Shown piece after piece: positions 41,227 through 51,970 of a stretch of 64,000 bases of DNA; position 1 is the stretch's first letter; each line of letters opens with the position of its first letter. The notes under the pieces are model-generated. The model was not told the DNA's origin, did not search any database, and saw only the letters and a list, made by a program, of their open reading frames with translations. Origin of the DNA: Lucinisca nassula (lineage: Eukaryota > Mollusca > Bivalvia > Lucinida > Lucinidae); the NCBI GenBank assembly GCA_963580285.1, contig OY757017.1, positions 15,512,538-15,576,537 on the forward strand. Direction: 5' to 3'. Made by a program: the position numbers and the translations under genes.

Positions 41227-41582
41227 CATTACGGAAACACGCCTATACATTTTACATAAAATGTGTGATATTTTTCTATAAATAAGTTTTACCCTGTGAT
41301 AAATGAAAAAGGTTAATTTTGGAAGCAAAGAATACATATTGGAATGAAAACCGGAAACTTAGTTTTATTCAGATTCTTCATAAACAACACTGTTGTCTGC
41401 AAGGCTGAATACGCCCCCCTAGCATCGATTTCAGCGGTACTCTGTTTTCAAATTACTCGCAATGGACTCGATGCATCCAAAGAAAATAAAAATATAATCT
41501 ACACTATGATGAAACCCCAAGTTTTACTATATAAATGTTGGGTTCAATGGGGTCAGAATTATATAGGCCTGTTTTCGTGATG
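41227..41582 (+). mobile_element. M1-family MITE, copy h (centre replaced)
   Basis: Ends CATTACGGAAACACGCC and TATATAGGCCTGTTTTCGTGATG. The GTTTTACTATATAAATGTTGGG block is M1-like, but the central hairpin is replaced by about 170 bases of other sequence (41,330-41,500). Confidence 0.75.
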
Positions 41583-41811
41583 AGTTGTTAAGATTAAGAC
41601 ACCAAACGAAAAGCAGGAGTTCGTGTCATCCACCATATTGGGTTTATGAATATTTCTTATTCCTGAAATAAATTATTTATATATGCTATCTGTTTCAGTG
41701 CAATTCATAGCCCTCACGAAAACACACCTAATTTATAGCTTGTCTTTGCACGTATGTATTGCTTTTTTGTTTTGTTTTTTTTTTTGGTGGGGGGGGGGGG
41801 GGGGCGGGGGG

Positions 41812-41990
41812 AGGTCGTGGAAAGCCGTCTGGACATTTTGCGGGAAAGTAACTGTCCTTTTGGCTTTCCGCTTGCAATGTTTTTATAAGGGTTTAGTTTT
41901 TTTATGTTCGTATTTATTTTGCTTTGGTGTCTCTGATTGGAGTGGTTGGGTAGTTGTATCAATTGCGGATCATTGCATCCACCATTTTAT
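41812..41990 (+). mobile_element. PLE-A tail repeat, end fragment, after a G-run
   Basis: A run of about 17 G with interruptions (41,789-41,813) precedes TTTTGCGGGAAAGTAACTGTCC and the rest of the tail end, ATTGCGGATCATTGCATCCAC. Confidence 0.8.
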
Positions 41991-41994
41991 AAAC

Positions 41995-43440
41995 TATCAT
42001 AGAAACTTATATCATTACTATTTTACAATATATTTTTATGCGAAAGTAGATACCTTATATGAAAAGTCATTATTGTAATCATAGGAGTTCACTACAACCT
42101 TTAGGCATAATTCAACTATAAAAACTTGTTCATCAACATATAGATTAAATAAAAGTATCTTTATCTTTTTGCTGTGTTTCTCGGCGATAACGTCTTCATT
42201 TTAATATTTTGATCAACACAGCCAGCGAGGAAGTTTTAGAGGACAAGCTTTGCCACCTTCTCAAAAGATTTCGTGTCCTTTAGCAATCTGAGCAAAGCTG
42301 TATTCAGTGGAGATTTCTAACAATTCATGTTTGTACGAAATTTTCTGTTTCCACAAGTGAGTGAGTCACTCAAATATCCAGCATGCCTTCAATGTGCACA
42401 ATCGAGAGCGGATCGAACTAACTAAAAAGATCAAAGATGTAGGATATGCTTTGTCTGAACTAAATGTTTGCTGACTAAAATTACGTATTTCATGTTTTTG
42501 ACAGTTCACACTCTAATGGTTTGTACAACGATTCTTCAGTTGAACGTTTCGTTATATACACGAAATGTATTCACATATAGATGTCGCCTGAAACAGGCTA
42601 GTCATTTGTTTAGAATTCGGTAATTTGAGAGACGGTATTGGACTTGGTTTTTATCCAAACGCAAAATATGTTACGCAATGATAAATACACGCCGAAACCT
42701 ACAATTCGACCTTTAAGACCAGCCAATACTCAGATTTACCTGCACTCCCAGCCTGTATGACATGTGTTTGCTACTCTCTGTGTGGTTAGTCGAAGGAATT
42801 TGGAGGCTCATGCGATCAGCAAAGATGTACAGGCTAGTCGGTGCCTTCGCTGGTTGCAAAAGTCATATTGTAGATTTGTCGTGCCTCAGTTACTAACAGG
42901 CCCCTCAGAGAATATATTATACTCAACCAAATAAATTAAGCACCATGTGTGAAACGTGCCAGTAGAAAACGATGAAATCTCTGATTTTGAAGCGTTATGT
43001 ATGTTTCTTTCTTTCCATACCTTGACCGACTAACATATGCCAAATATCACACTAAACGGACATTTATCCCGATCAGACACCTTTCCTGTTTACTTAAAGT
43101 ATTGGTATTCGTGTAAACCTAAAGACACCCCAACCTTCACATTGCACATTTAACTTGACTTGCCATATTCCATATAATCTTAAATGGTTAAGAGGCCTTT
43201 CCGAGGCAATGGTTCTGTTTTGGTATATTATCACTGTATTTTTGCCCGTACTGTCATCACTGATTGCTACCATGTAAAATAAAAAAAAACAGTCTCCAAA
43301 ATGGACCAAACGTTTGCGACAGTGTCCCTGCAAGAGCAAAGGGGCCAATGAAAAGTTTGAAAGTTTATTTACCAGATGCGAGTGCATCACCGTTCGGCAA
43401 AAAGTACAATTTAACAAAAGCTTACAAGAGATGAAAACTC
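41995..43440. other. Long stretch without recognised elements
   Basis: None of the window's repeat families and no convincing coding frame seen; the 119-codon minus frame at 43,094-43,453 resembles nothing I know. This is the longest unassigned interval in the window. Confidence 0.5.
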
Positions 43441-43445
43441 GAAGT

Positions 43446-43920
43446 GACAGCAATGATCAGGAATCGATACAATTACTCCACACCTACCATCCAAGACACC
43501 AAAGGGAAAGATGGCCCCCGCCAATAGGGGCTTGGAGAAATACATGGGCTGCATGATGCTTCCACGCAGAGCTGAATCAGGCCCCACACTAGTACTGGTA
43601 TACCGCCTACAGGATCTAAGCCTGTCCAGGAACCGCGGTGCGAAGCAGACCGTCCATGCTAATTAACCCTATTTATTTCATTGGGCGACAGGACTTGAGA
43701 TGTCATTTCATCTCAATGTCGGGTAAAAGTCCCAACAAATTGGAAGCAACGTCTGCAAAATTACTTTTACAGTATTGACGGGGACGTTAAGCCTCAAATC
43801 AAACAAACCAAAGGGAAAGAAAAACAAACATAAAATACTTCATCATAAGCGGAAAACCAAAAGGACAGTTACGTTCCATCAAAATAGTCAAGCTGCTGTC
43901 CAAAACTAGTGGCAAGGTGT
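43446..43920 (-). mobile_element. PLE-A tail end, split by a SINE
   Basis: Minus-strand tail end (GAAGTGACAGCAATGATCAG..AATCGATACAATTACTCC) resumes after the SINE with CCAAAGGGAAAGAAAAACAAAC and AAAACCAAAAGGACAGTTAC. Confidence 0.8.
43512..43807 (+). mobile_element. S1 SINE with 13-bp target duplication
   Basis: TGGCCCCCGCCAATAGGGGC to CAAATCAAACAAA, flanked by CCAAAGGGAAAGA at 43,499-43,511 and 43,808-43,820. Inserted in a retroelement tail, so the SINE is the younger of the two. Confidence 0.92.
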
Positions 43921-43934
43921 GTGGTGTGTGAATA

Positions 43935-44068
43935 TTAAAGAAATCGGTCAAAGAATAAGGAAGTTATGAGCAATGTTAAAGTTTTTTGTAACGGACCGAC
44001 GACAGACGACAGACGACAAGCTGACTCCTATATACCCCCTTCAAACTTCGTTTGCGGGGGTATAATAA
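43935..44068. mobile_element. End fragment of a tandem-repeat element
   Basis: A (GACGACA)n stretch, 43,993-44,022, is followed by a hairpin end (TATACCCCC..TTCAAACTTCG..GGGGGTATA). Same plan as the ends at 46.9 and 63.2 kb. Confidence 0.65.
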
Positions 44069-44466
44069 TAAAAAAATATTAGCAATACATACATTCACAA
44101 CTAAAGCAATCATAATCCATTATAGAAGAAATGCGTTTGAGCGGCCAGTATTAAATATTTTACTGGGAAGCTAAATTCGATATCACGTGGTCAAAGTCCT
44201 CGCCTATAGTTCTGTTACGGTTTAGGCAACTATATTGTTCTGTCCGCATGAATGCTTTCTAATTTATCAATATAACATCCCCAAGAACTTAAAAAATCGA
44301 ATACTGAAAAGAAACTTGAACAAAATCTAATGCTAGAGCAAACGAAAACCAACAGCATCAGTCACAAGTATATGCGTATTGTATTGTCTCTACAAGTTAT
44401 CGAAATATTAGGTATAGCCCTTCCTCTAAACGACAGTCGCCAGCCGACAATATCTAGATCAAAAAG

Positions 44467-45112
44467 TGAAAGCAGTGATCAGGAATCGATAAATTAACCC
44501 ACAGCTCCCATCAGAGACACCAAAGGGTAACAACAAACCCTAATGGTAACATCAACAACGGAAAGCCAAAATGACAGTTACTTTACTACAAAATGGCCAA
44601 CTGGCTATCCAAAACAGAATCATATAAGCGACGCAAACACTCCAAGACAAACCATAACAAAAGTAACCGCGACAGAAGAACCGCATTGGAACGGTCAGTG
44701 AAACGAACTCCACTAGGGGTGGGGGGCTTAAATCGATTTTACGTGGCCACAATCCTCGCCCTTACTTCCGTCGCGATTGAATTCAGTCCGCATGAAGGCA
44801 TCCTAGCTCATCAGTGCAACATCTCCGTGAACACAAGCATCAAACAACCACAGAGATGAAAGAACGGCGAGGACTCGTCAGCAAGAAACCAATGAAATGT
44901 TGTAGCAAAAGAAAACAAACAGTTAGACTCCGTTAGGCCCGACCTGAGACATAGCATCAGGCACCAACCAACATTACATAGAATGAGATCTCTCTAATTC
45001 TCAGTATGCCTTGACGGTGGAACCGTCATAGAATCTGAGTCCTGACCCACCGCTGTGTAATTCAACAGGAAAGCAAAGTTATTAACCGTGATTTGGTTAA
45101 CTAGACAGAGCA
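44467..45112 (-). mobile_element. PLE-A spacer and tail repeat
   Basis: Complete tail plus spacer in reverse (ATCATTGC-type end at left, ACCGCTGTGTAATTCAACAGG at right). Confidence 0.88.
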
Positions 45113-45765
45113 TCAGGCACCATCCAACATTATATAGAATTCGATTGTCTCTAATTCTCAGTGCCCATTTACGCAGGAAACATCATAGAATCTCAGTCCT
45201 GACCCACCGGCATGCAATTAGAGAGGGCAACAAAGAAGTTTAGCGATTCACAATTTATTACGAGTGATGAAGTCAGATACATAGCTACACACTCTTGCAA
45301 ATCGAAAAAAATGCAAAATATACACGCCATAGGATAGCGCACGAGGAACATCAACATCCAAAGAAGGAAATTTTACGACTCAAAATCAAAATCATCGCGT
45401 TTTTGATAAATTTTGCAAGAAACAAACCAATCTAGAATAGAAATATGTAAATAAAAACCGGGGCCTCAGTATCAGAAGAATTTGCTTTTTTTCCGGGGAT
45501 ACATTTGACCTATCAAACCATCGAAATGTGTATTGTCAATATTTAATAAATCATCCAAATATTTAGAAGTCGAGCTAAAAGCTTCAATGATTTCAGATTG
45601 GTTTTCCACAAGGTGTGCGCAATTAGTAGCCATAGACATATCCACCACTTGTCTAAATAACTCAGTACCAAATCTTTTGTAAATATTATTAAGTAGAAAG
45701 GTGAGAGCTTCACACACACTATCTGGCATGACCGTAAATCATAATTTTATGCCTTTCAGATGTGA
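45113..45765 (-). pseudogene. PLE-A RT copy, internally deleted
   Basis: On the minus strand: VCEALTFLLNNIYKRFGTEL, FRQVVDMSMATNCAHLV (counterpart of the PMGTNCAPL block), ENQSEIIEAFSSTSKYLDDL (catalytic YLDD) and NIDNTHFDGLIGQMYP. A frame change follows, then the FLARFIKNAMILI..-type continuation to about 45,240. The last RT blocks are missing; the spacer (45,115-45,235) follows directly. The catalytic motif is intact, but frameshifts and deletions inactivate the gene. Its 5' side is cut by the element at 45,768. Confidence 0.82.
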
Positions 45766-45767
45766 AA

Positions 45768-46938
45768 CAAGAGCTCCGCAAGCAGGGCATTATACGCCCG
45801 TGGCAAATTCATATTTGTTGGACTGAAACCTGAATTCACTGCTCCATCATGGTGTAACTATTTTTCAAGTTTCAACCTTAATAAATGAAAAATGATTACA
45901 TGACCAAATCTGTCACACCTTAATTGAGGAGTAATTAACCTCGAAACTTTAAACACATCTCTACAATACAGTCTTGCTATCTACCAAGATTCAGGTTGAT
46001 CGGACGAAAACTGTAGGAGGGGTTATCCCGAAAATAAATAAAAAAAAAAAAAACGCTTATAGGCAGATGGACGGAAAGGAGGATGGACGCATTTCTGACG
46101 GACGCCAACTCCATAACATATTGCGATAGTTTTGATCAAAATGAGCATATTTTTTTCAGGTTGATCAGATGTTATCCGTAAACAGAATTTTCAAAGGGTC
46201 ATAATGTATTAACATTTGGTGTATGGTTAACCTCAAAATTTTAAGCACATCTCCGCCTCAGTCTAACTATCTAAAATGTTTCAGGTTAATCAGATGAATA
46301 AAAATCAAAAATGAGTTCCTTTAAGAGCAATGAAAACATTCATAAGAAAGAATATTGGTCATACTACGTAGTTTCGGCTAATAAAGCCGCATCAGTGACC
46401 CTGCAATTATCCGGCAAAGAAAGCCAGAGGAAACATACTGCAAATTTGCATCAAACAGGCAGTCGATTCAAAGATATAAATCAAAATGGGGTCCAAATAA
46501 TTAAAAACCGGTCTAGAATATGAGTCTAAACCAATAATTTATTTCTGATTTCTCAGAATATTCACGCTGATCTCAAAGGACCAAAAGTAAAATATAAACT
46601 GCACTATGTTTGATGTACGGGGAGACGTTTTACGGCCGCCACACGGCACAACACCAGCTGCAGTGAAGGCAGGAAAACTGCAGGAGGACTTATACGGAAA
46701 TGATAATGTTTACCTCAACTTTCAAAGGGGCATAAGTCTATAAATATTTGGTGTAAGGTTAAATTCGAAACTTTACGCATATCTCCACATCATAGTCTTG
46801 CTATCTACAATGTTTCAGGTTTATCAGATGAAAACTGTAGGAGGAGTTATCCGGAAAAGAAAAGGTTTACGAACGCACGGACGGACGCCGATCCCATAAC
46901 ATAATACGACCGTTTTGTTTTCAAAACGGGCGTATAAA
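45768..46938. mobile_element. Tandem-repeat element with TTATACGCCCG ends
   Basis: TTATACGCCCG (45,790-45,800) and CGGGCGTATAA (46,927-46,937) form a perfect 11-base inverted pair. Inside, GAAAACTGTAGGAGG.GTTATCC and TTGCTATCTAC.AAGATTCAGG blocks recur at about 45,960, 46,250 and 46,790. GGACG-rich microsatellites sit near 46,070 and 46,875. The right end is a hairpin (ACGACCGTTTTG..CAAAACGG). Confidence 0.7.
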
Positions 46939-47094
46939 AAGCAAGTCTTTAAAGGCATTTATTATTGTAGCAGTAGGACACACCGTGTGTTCATAATTGT
47001 TTTCTTGCCCCCCTGTGGTGTACTGTCTGTAGAAGTTCAAAGGCGACGCTTTATGGGGTGATTAGTAGCTCTTTTCTTGAATACCCTGACTGAG

Positions 47095-47910
47095 AAACTT
47101 TCAAAATTCAATATTGGACTTCAAACTCTTCTGCAACAAGGTCTATCGGAACCCGAATAGTATGGTGACTTCAGAAAAATATATAACCGCAATGAATTCA
47201 GCACCCGATTTCGTAAAATCATGTTCAACATGTATGTTCAACATAAATGTTATACGACAGACTGCTTGCATGGTAGTTAACCAAGTCACGGTTGACAACT
47301 CTGCATCCCTCTTTGATTGCTCGCCGATGGGCCAGGTTTCTGATTCTATGACGATTCCAACGTAAAGGCTTACTGGGAACTGGAATTAGATCTAATTGTT
47401 TGCAATGTTGGTTGGTGCCTGATGCTCTGTCTCTGGTCGGGCCTTTCGGAGTCAATTCGTTGGTTTTCTTATGCTCCAGCATTTCAGTGTTTTCTTGCTG
47501 CCGAGTCCTCGCCGTTGTTTCATCTCTGTGGTTGTTTGGTTTATTGTGTTCACCGAGATGTTGCACTGATGAGTTAGGAGGCCATCATGCGGACTTAACA
47601 AATTATTTGTATAAATATACCGAAGATTGTGGCCACGTAAAATCGATTAAAGCCCCCCTCCCCCAGTGAAATTCGTTTCACTGACCGCTCCAAGGCGGTT
47701 CTTCTGTCGCGGTTTATTTTTTTTGCTTTAATTTGTCTTTGAGTGTTTGTATCGCTTATATTATCTTATTTTGGATAGCCAGTTGGCCATTTTGTGGGAA
47801 AGTATTTGTCCTATTGGCTTTCCGCTATTATGTTGTTTCATGGCCATGTCCCCGTGCGCATTAGCTCCAAAAGGCTTGATCATTGCCTTCACTTCTATTT
47901 TTACATTGGA
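47095..47910 (+). mobile_element. PLE-A RT C-terminus, spacer and tail
   Basis: AATATTGGACTTCAAACTCTTC (the IGLKSLL block), then GTCTATCGGAACCCG, TTATACGACAGACTGC and TTTGATTGCTCGCCG. The spacer TTGGTTGGTGCCTGATGCTC and a tail ending TTGCCTTCACTTCTATTTTT follow. The RT part is about 85 codons and broken. Confidence 0.85.
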
Positions 47911-47914
47911 CAGA

Positions 47915-48720
47915 AAATTCAAAATCTTCTTCTCTGAAATCATAAGTCTTAGAGCTTAGATATAAAGTATGTAGCAACTTAAAATGATCGCCTACAATAT
48001 ACCTGCCAATCGTGCGGCTAAGGTGACAATTTGCCATGCCCCGGATCTAACTAGCTCCCATAGACTTATAATGGAAAAAGCTAAAAAATTTTCTTCTTTG
48101 AAACCATTAGTCCCAAAGCTTAGAGCAACCTTATGTGGCCACCTACATAAATCACTGAAACTATGTCCCTAGGGTCAAAACTGGCAAGCCCCGAAACACT
48201 CTAAAGCTATCAAACTTTCAAAAATGTTCTTTTCTGAAAACAAGATGCCATAGTCTGTAGTGTTGTTTATTTGTTTCCTTCATAAATCCTGTCAATCATG
48301 CCCCTAGCGTACAAATAAGCCCCGGAGCTCATTTGTTCCATTAAACGAATATAACAAAATCTAAAAAAATCTTCTTCGCTGAAATCGTGAGGCAAGCGGC
48401 TTACATATCTATTATGCTGCAATGTTTAGTGGTGGTCACCTACATAATTCCTGCCAATCAAATCCCTATTGTCTAAACCGACCACATCAGCGGGGATCAT
48501 TTGTTCATAAAGAGCTGTAGCTAAAGAAACTACAAAAGTCTTCTCTGAAACCATGTGGTCCACGGCTTATATATTTAGTAGGGCAATGTTTAGTGGTCCC
48601 CTACATAAATCCTGTTGATCAGGCCCTTGTGGTCTAAACCAATCAACCCGGGGTGGGGATTTGTTCTTATTGAGCTTATATAAAGCTAAGGAAACTAAAA
48701 AAATCTTCTCTGAAACCATG
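47915..48720 (-). repeat. Decayed 166-bp satellite array
   Basis: Five to six divergent monomers recognised by AAATCTTCTTCTCTGAAATC, GAGCTTAGATAT, CACCTACATAA.TCCTGCCAATC and AGACTTATAATGGAAAAAGC. No element ends are visible. It directly follows a PLE-A tail end, the same target seen for the element at 52.6 kb. Confidence 0.8.
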
Positions 48721-48817
48721 AGGCTCACGATGGTGGAGTTGGTGGTGGTAAGTTGAAGTACCTTAGTGGGTGGCATTAATTATCTGCTGCAATTAAAGGG
48801 TTTCATTAGCTCGCTTA

Positions 48818-49099
48818 CATCACGTGAACATGTCCGCGAAATGAACACCCCCCTAAACCCCACTTTATGTAGAGAAAACTGGGGTTTACAGGGGTCTACA
48901 TTATGTTGCTTATTTCTGCTCTTAGACATAGGCTGTGGGTACTCGTTAGAACCGCCTCAATGAGGCGGTTCTAACGAGCATCCTCAACCTATGCTTGAAG
49001 TACACATAAGAAAAATATAACAATTTTTTATCGGAAAAGTAGCCACTTTGAGAGATATGAAAGAATGCACTGTGTCGCACGGGTGTGTTATTGTAATGG
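48818..49099 (-). mobile_element. M1b-subfamily MITE with intact hairpin
   Basis: Ends CATCACGTGAACATGTCCG and ACGGGTGTGTTATTGTAATG. The centre GGGTACTCGTTAGAACCGCC then TCAATGAGGCGGTTCTAACG is a complete stem. Confidence 0.88.
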
Positions 49100-49187
49100 A
49101 TGTCAAGTCTGTGAGTTGTTAAACGTTAAGTTTCTCAGGTTAGCAGTTCAGGCTCAATGAGCATCTGTTGTTATTGCTGGTTAGAGC

Positions 49188-49960
49188 CGCTTTGATGAAA
49201 TGCGTAGGGCGGCTTTTATCTGTGAAGCACATTTACGAGATATACCACAAAGTAAATTTTCTAAATGTATTGCGGAGTTTGTACAAGGTCTCCTCAAAGC
49301 AGGCAAGAAACGCCTTGCACTACAATTCAATTTCACCTACAGACATACAGATGACTTATTGTCTCTGAAAAATGCTAAATGCGCAGAGTACTTGGAATTC
49401 ATCTATCCACGTGAACTTGAAATTAAGGAAACAATAGAGATTGCAACCTCCTCCTCATACTTGGATTGTTATCTCTATATTGACAACGGGAAGCTTACTA
49501 CTAGGTTGTACGATAAACGAGATGACTACAATTTTCCAATTGTTAACTTTCCCTTCCTGAGCAGTAATATCCCGTCTGCACCAGCATATGGAGTTTACGT
49601 TTCACAGTTAATCCGTTATGCTAGAGCCTGTTCCAAGTATTAGAACTTTATGGAACGTGGGGAGGTGCTCACTCAAAAAACCAAACTGGTATCAACACTA
49701 AAGAAGTTATATGGGAGGCACAATGATCTTGTTGATCCGTACAATGTGGCCATTTCCAGCTTTTTACAGGTGTTAATGAAATATGCATTTAGATTTAAGC
49801 CGATTGTGTTGGCCGAAGAGTTCTATTTAAACAGAATCAACACAAAAACAGGCCTATATAATTCAGACCTCCTTGATCGCCACATTCATAAGCTAAAACT
49901 TTCATACACGTCACTACAGCTGGTGTCTGGGAATGTGTGGCGGCCCTAAAAAGTCTCCCT
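49188..49960 (+). pseudogene. PLE-B reverse transcriptase, partial
   Basis: A second RT lineage. Frame 1 (to 49,641) encodes FVQGLLKAGKKRLALQFNF, then TYRHTDDLLSL (catalytic motif; position before the two Asp altered from the usual YIDD), KCAEYLEFIYPRELEIKET, SSYLDCYLYIDNGKLTTRLY, DKRDDYNFPIVNFPFLSSNI and AYGVYVSQLIRYARACSKY. After a stop/frame change, KTKLVSTLKKLYGRHNDLVD follows (from 49,680). It lacks the RT N-terminal blocks and any GIY-YIG domain. It is followed by a hammerhead-bearing direct repeat, which supports the Penelope-like assignment. Confidence 0.82.
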
Positions 49961-50240
49961 GCCCTACATCATAGTGTAGTTTATATTTTCTTATCCTGTT
50001 GGATCATTGATTTCATTGTGGAATTTTGAAAATATTTGAGAATCACTGAAGAGGCCTAATTGGCCGAAACTAGCTGGCCTGGCCCAGAAAACATGCACAC
50101 TCCATATTTTTTCAGTTCTGTAGTGTAGTCCCTGCTTCAATAGGATAGCCCTTTTATAAAACATTATTAAAACGTCACTGCAGCTGGTGTCTGGGAATGT
50201 GTGGCGGCCCTAAAAAGTCTCCCTGCCCTACATCATTAGG
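49911..50240 (+). mobile_element. PLE-B pseudo-LTR with partial direct repeat
   Basis: TCACTACAGCTGGTGTCTGG starts at 49,911 and recurs at 50,175. The 60 bases after each start are nearly identical, giving a 264-base unit that contains the hammerhead. Partial head-to-tail repeats of this kind are typical of Penelope-like elements. Confidence 0.82.
50040..50085 (+). ncRNA. Hammerhead ribozyme relic in PLE-B
   Basis: Core CTGAAGA (50,046-50,052; only the tolerant position 7 differs), perfect 4-bp stem II GGCC/GGCC with loop TAATT, GAAA at 50,066-50,069. Stem III and stem I are weakened (U16.1 changed to C; two stem I mismatches), so cleavage is doubtful. Confidence 0.65.
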
Positions 50241-50249
50241 GCGAGTATT

Positions 50250-50350
50250 GCGTCCGCGTAGAATCGATTTAAGCCCACCCCCCCCCCCCCGCCACCCGCC
50301 CCCAACCCGTTTCCAGACACTCACCAGTGAAATTCTTTTTGAGGTGGTTA
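50250..50350 (+). mobile_element. PLE-A tail fragment with C-run
   Basis: GAATCGATTTAAGCCCACCCC then CCAGTGAAATTCTTTT, a fragment of the mid-tail; the C-run is expanded. Confidence 0.55.
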
Positions 50351-50855
50351 TGACATTGCCCAAAACCTATGTCTCGTAGAAGAAATATAAAGTCGAGTTA
50401 AGGGACTTGTTCAAGCTATGTAAAGGAGAGCAATTCGATGAACTAATTCTATCCTATAAAGTAGACCCTTTCATAAGGGATGTAAAAACTTTTGAGTTGA
50501 CTCCCCCGATGGCGCATTCATTCCTCTTTGGGAAGGTTATATTTATTAAACACAATTGCATATGACACAGATGAATAAATCTGACAGTAATAGTTTTGCG
50601 TCTTTGGCATATATCTTTATATACCAATGCCTGCCAAATAAAAAACATTTAAATAAAATCGATCAACACAGTTGGCTTATATTTGAATGTATTAATGCAT
50701 TATTCAGTTAAATCTTACGTCAGTTGTAATTTAATATGCATAATGACCCTACATTTGCATTTTAACCAGCTTCTAGTCTAAGCTACGGCATGCCCGAATA
50801 TATATGCTTCTGAAGAACGAATTAACATCAAATGCTAGAAAAGGATAAAAAGAAA

Positions 50856-51340
50856 CTGTTCCACCTTTACACTACACTTCCGCATGGATTTGTAGGGGAA
50901 AAACTTAGCAGTTTGATTGAATTAACATTTCGTGGGGAGGGTTCCCTCTCTGTCCTGCATGTGGTGTAGGAAGTGTTGTTTTTTTTTTGTTGGGGCTAGT
51001 CTTGGATCGTTGATGCCTTTGGTTCGACTTCTGGATGTTTGGATGATTTGGTAGATATTGACAATATAAAAGTAGAGGCATACCTGTCACTACACTTTAG
51101 AAAAGGACTGTTCCACCTTTACACTACACTTCCGCATGGATTTGTAGGGGAAAAACTTAGCAGTTTGATTGAATTAACATTTCGTGGGGAGGGTTCCCTC
51201 TCTGTCCTGCATGTGGTGTGGGAAGTGTTTTTTTTTTTTTTGTTGGGGCTAGTCTTGGATCGTTGATGCCTTTGGTTCGACTTCTGGATGTTTGGATGAT
51301 TTGGTAGATATTGACAATATAAAAGTAGAGGCATACCTGT
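50856..51340 (+). repeat. Tandem 252-bp duplication of a PLE-A RT segment
   Basis: CTGTTCCACCTTTACACTAC starts at 50,856 and again at 51,108. The two units, about 230-250 bases, are almost identical apart from a T-run. Each encodes FHLYTTLPHGF..EKLSSLIELTFRGEGSL and, in a second frame, FGSTSGCLDDLVDID, the catalytic region. The near identity indicates a recent duplication. Confidence 0.88.
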
Positions 51341-51970
51341 TACGGTGGTTTGGTCTGTCGGCCCCCCACCACCCCCACCCCCCACCTCCCGGTAGGCCTG
51401 GTGCCGGGGCCCCGTTTCTGGATTTGCATCTGTCTGTTGTGGTGTTGTGGATGGGTTTGTTTCATGCTGGGTTTGTGATGGGCGCGATTTTTTTATTTTG
51501 GGATTGTGAATTTTTCATTCTTGGGTGGTGATGTTCCTCGTTCGGGGTTTGTGTTCGCAATTAATTCGATTTGCCGTAGTGTCTGGTCGTTTGGCTGGCT
51601 TAAACGCTGGTAGTGAGTTGTTAACTGCTGGATTTCTGAATCGGGACTGTCGGTGTGATGGGCTGCGCAGGACCTTCTCGGAGATTTGTGGGCGGGCGTC
51701 ATTCACATTTGGTTTCAGGGTTCAATGTTGGACGTGGGACTCTTCTGCAACCCGGGTTTAGTGGTGGTTTGGTGTGTGGATTCAGAGGGTTGTTTGCTTG
51801 TGGTGTCATCGGCGGCCGGTTTCGCGGGGTCATTCTTCGATGTAGGAGTGTTTGGTGCGGCGCGGGTGTTATGCGGCAGGCGGCGTGCGCGGTGGTTGGC
51901 AGCTTTGCTTCCCTCTTGGGTTGCAGGTCGGTGGGCGGGCATCCGATTCTATGGATGGAGTAGAGTTTAT
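51340..51970 (+). pseudogene. PLE-A RT copy with A-to-G-rich substitution pattern
   Basis: Follows the duplicated segment. Blocks GAPFLDLHLSVV, GFVMGAIFLFWDCEFF, then VSGRLAGLNAGSELLTAGFL, VGRGTLLQPGFSGGLVCGF and QAACAVVGSFASLL line up with VSSHVTDFNTRNKLLTAKLL, GLKSLLQ.GLSEPEFYGDL and QTACMVVNQ..FASLF of other copies. Asn, Lys, Tyr, Arg, Asp and Thr codons have become Gly, Gly/Glu, Cys, Gly, Gly and Ala codons, i.e. A to G in the sense strand. Frameshifts abound. The spacer and tail follow. Confidence 0.78.

Noticed and set aside
43094..43453. 119-codon minus-strand frame as a gene
   Set aside because: No recognised domain, no conservation evidence and no splice or promoter context; a frame of this length occurs by chance in 64 kb.
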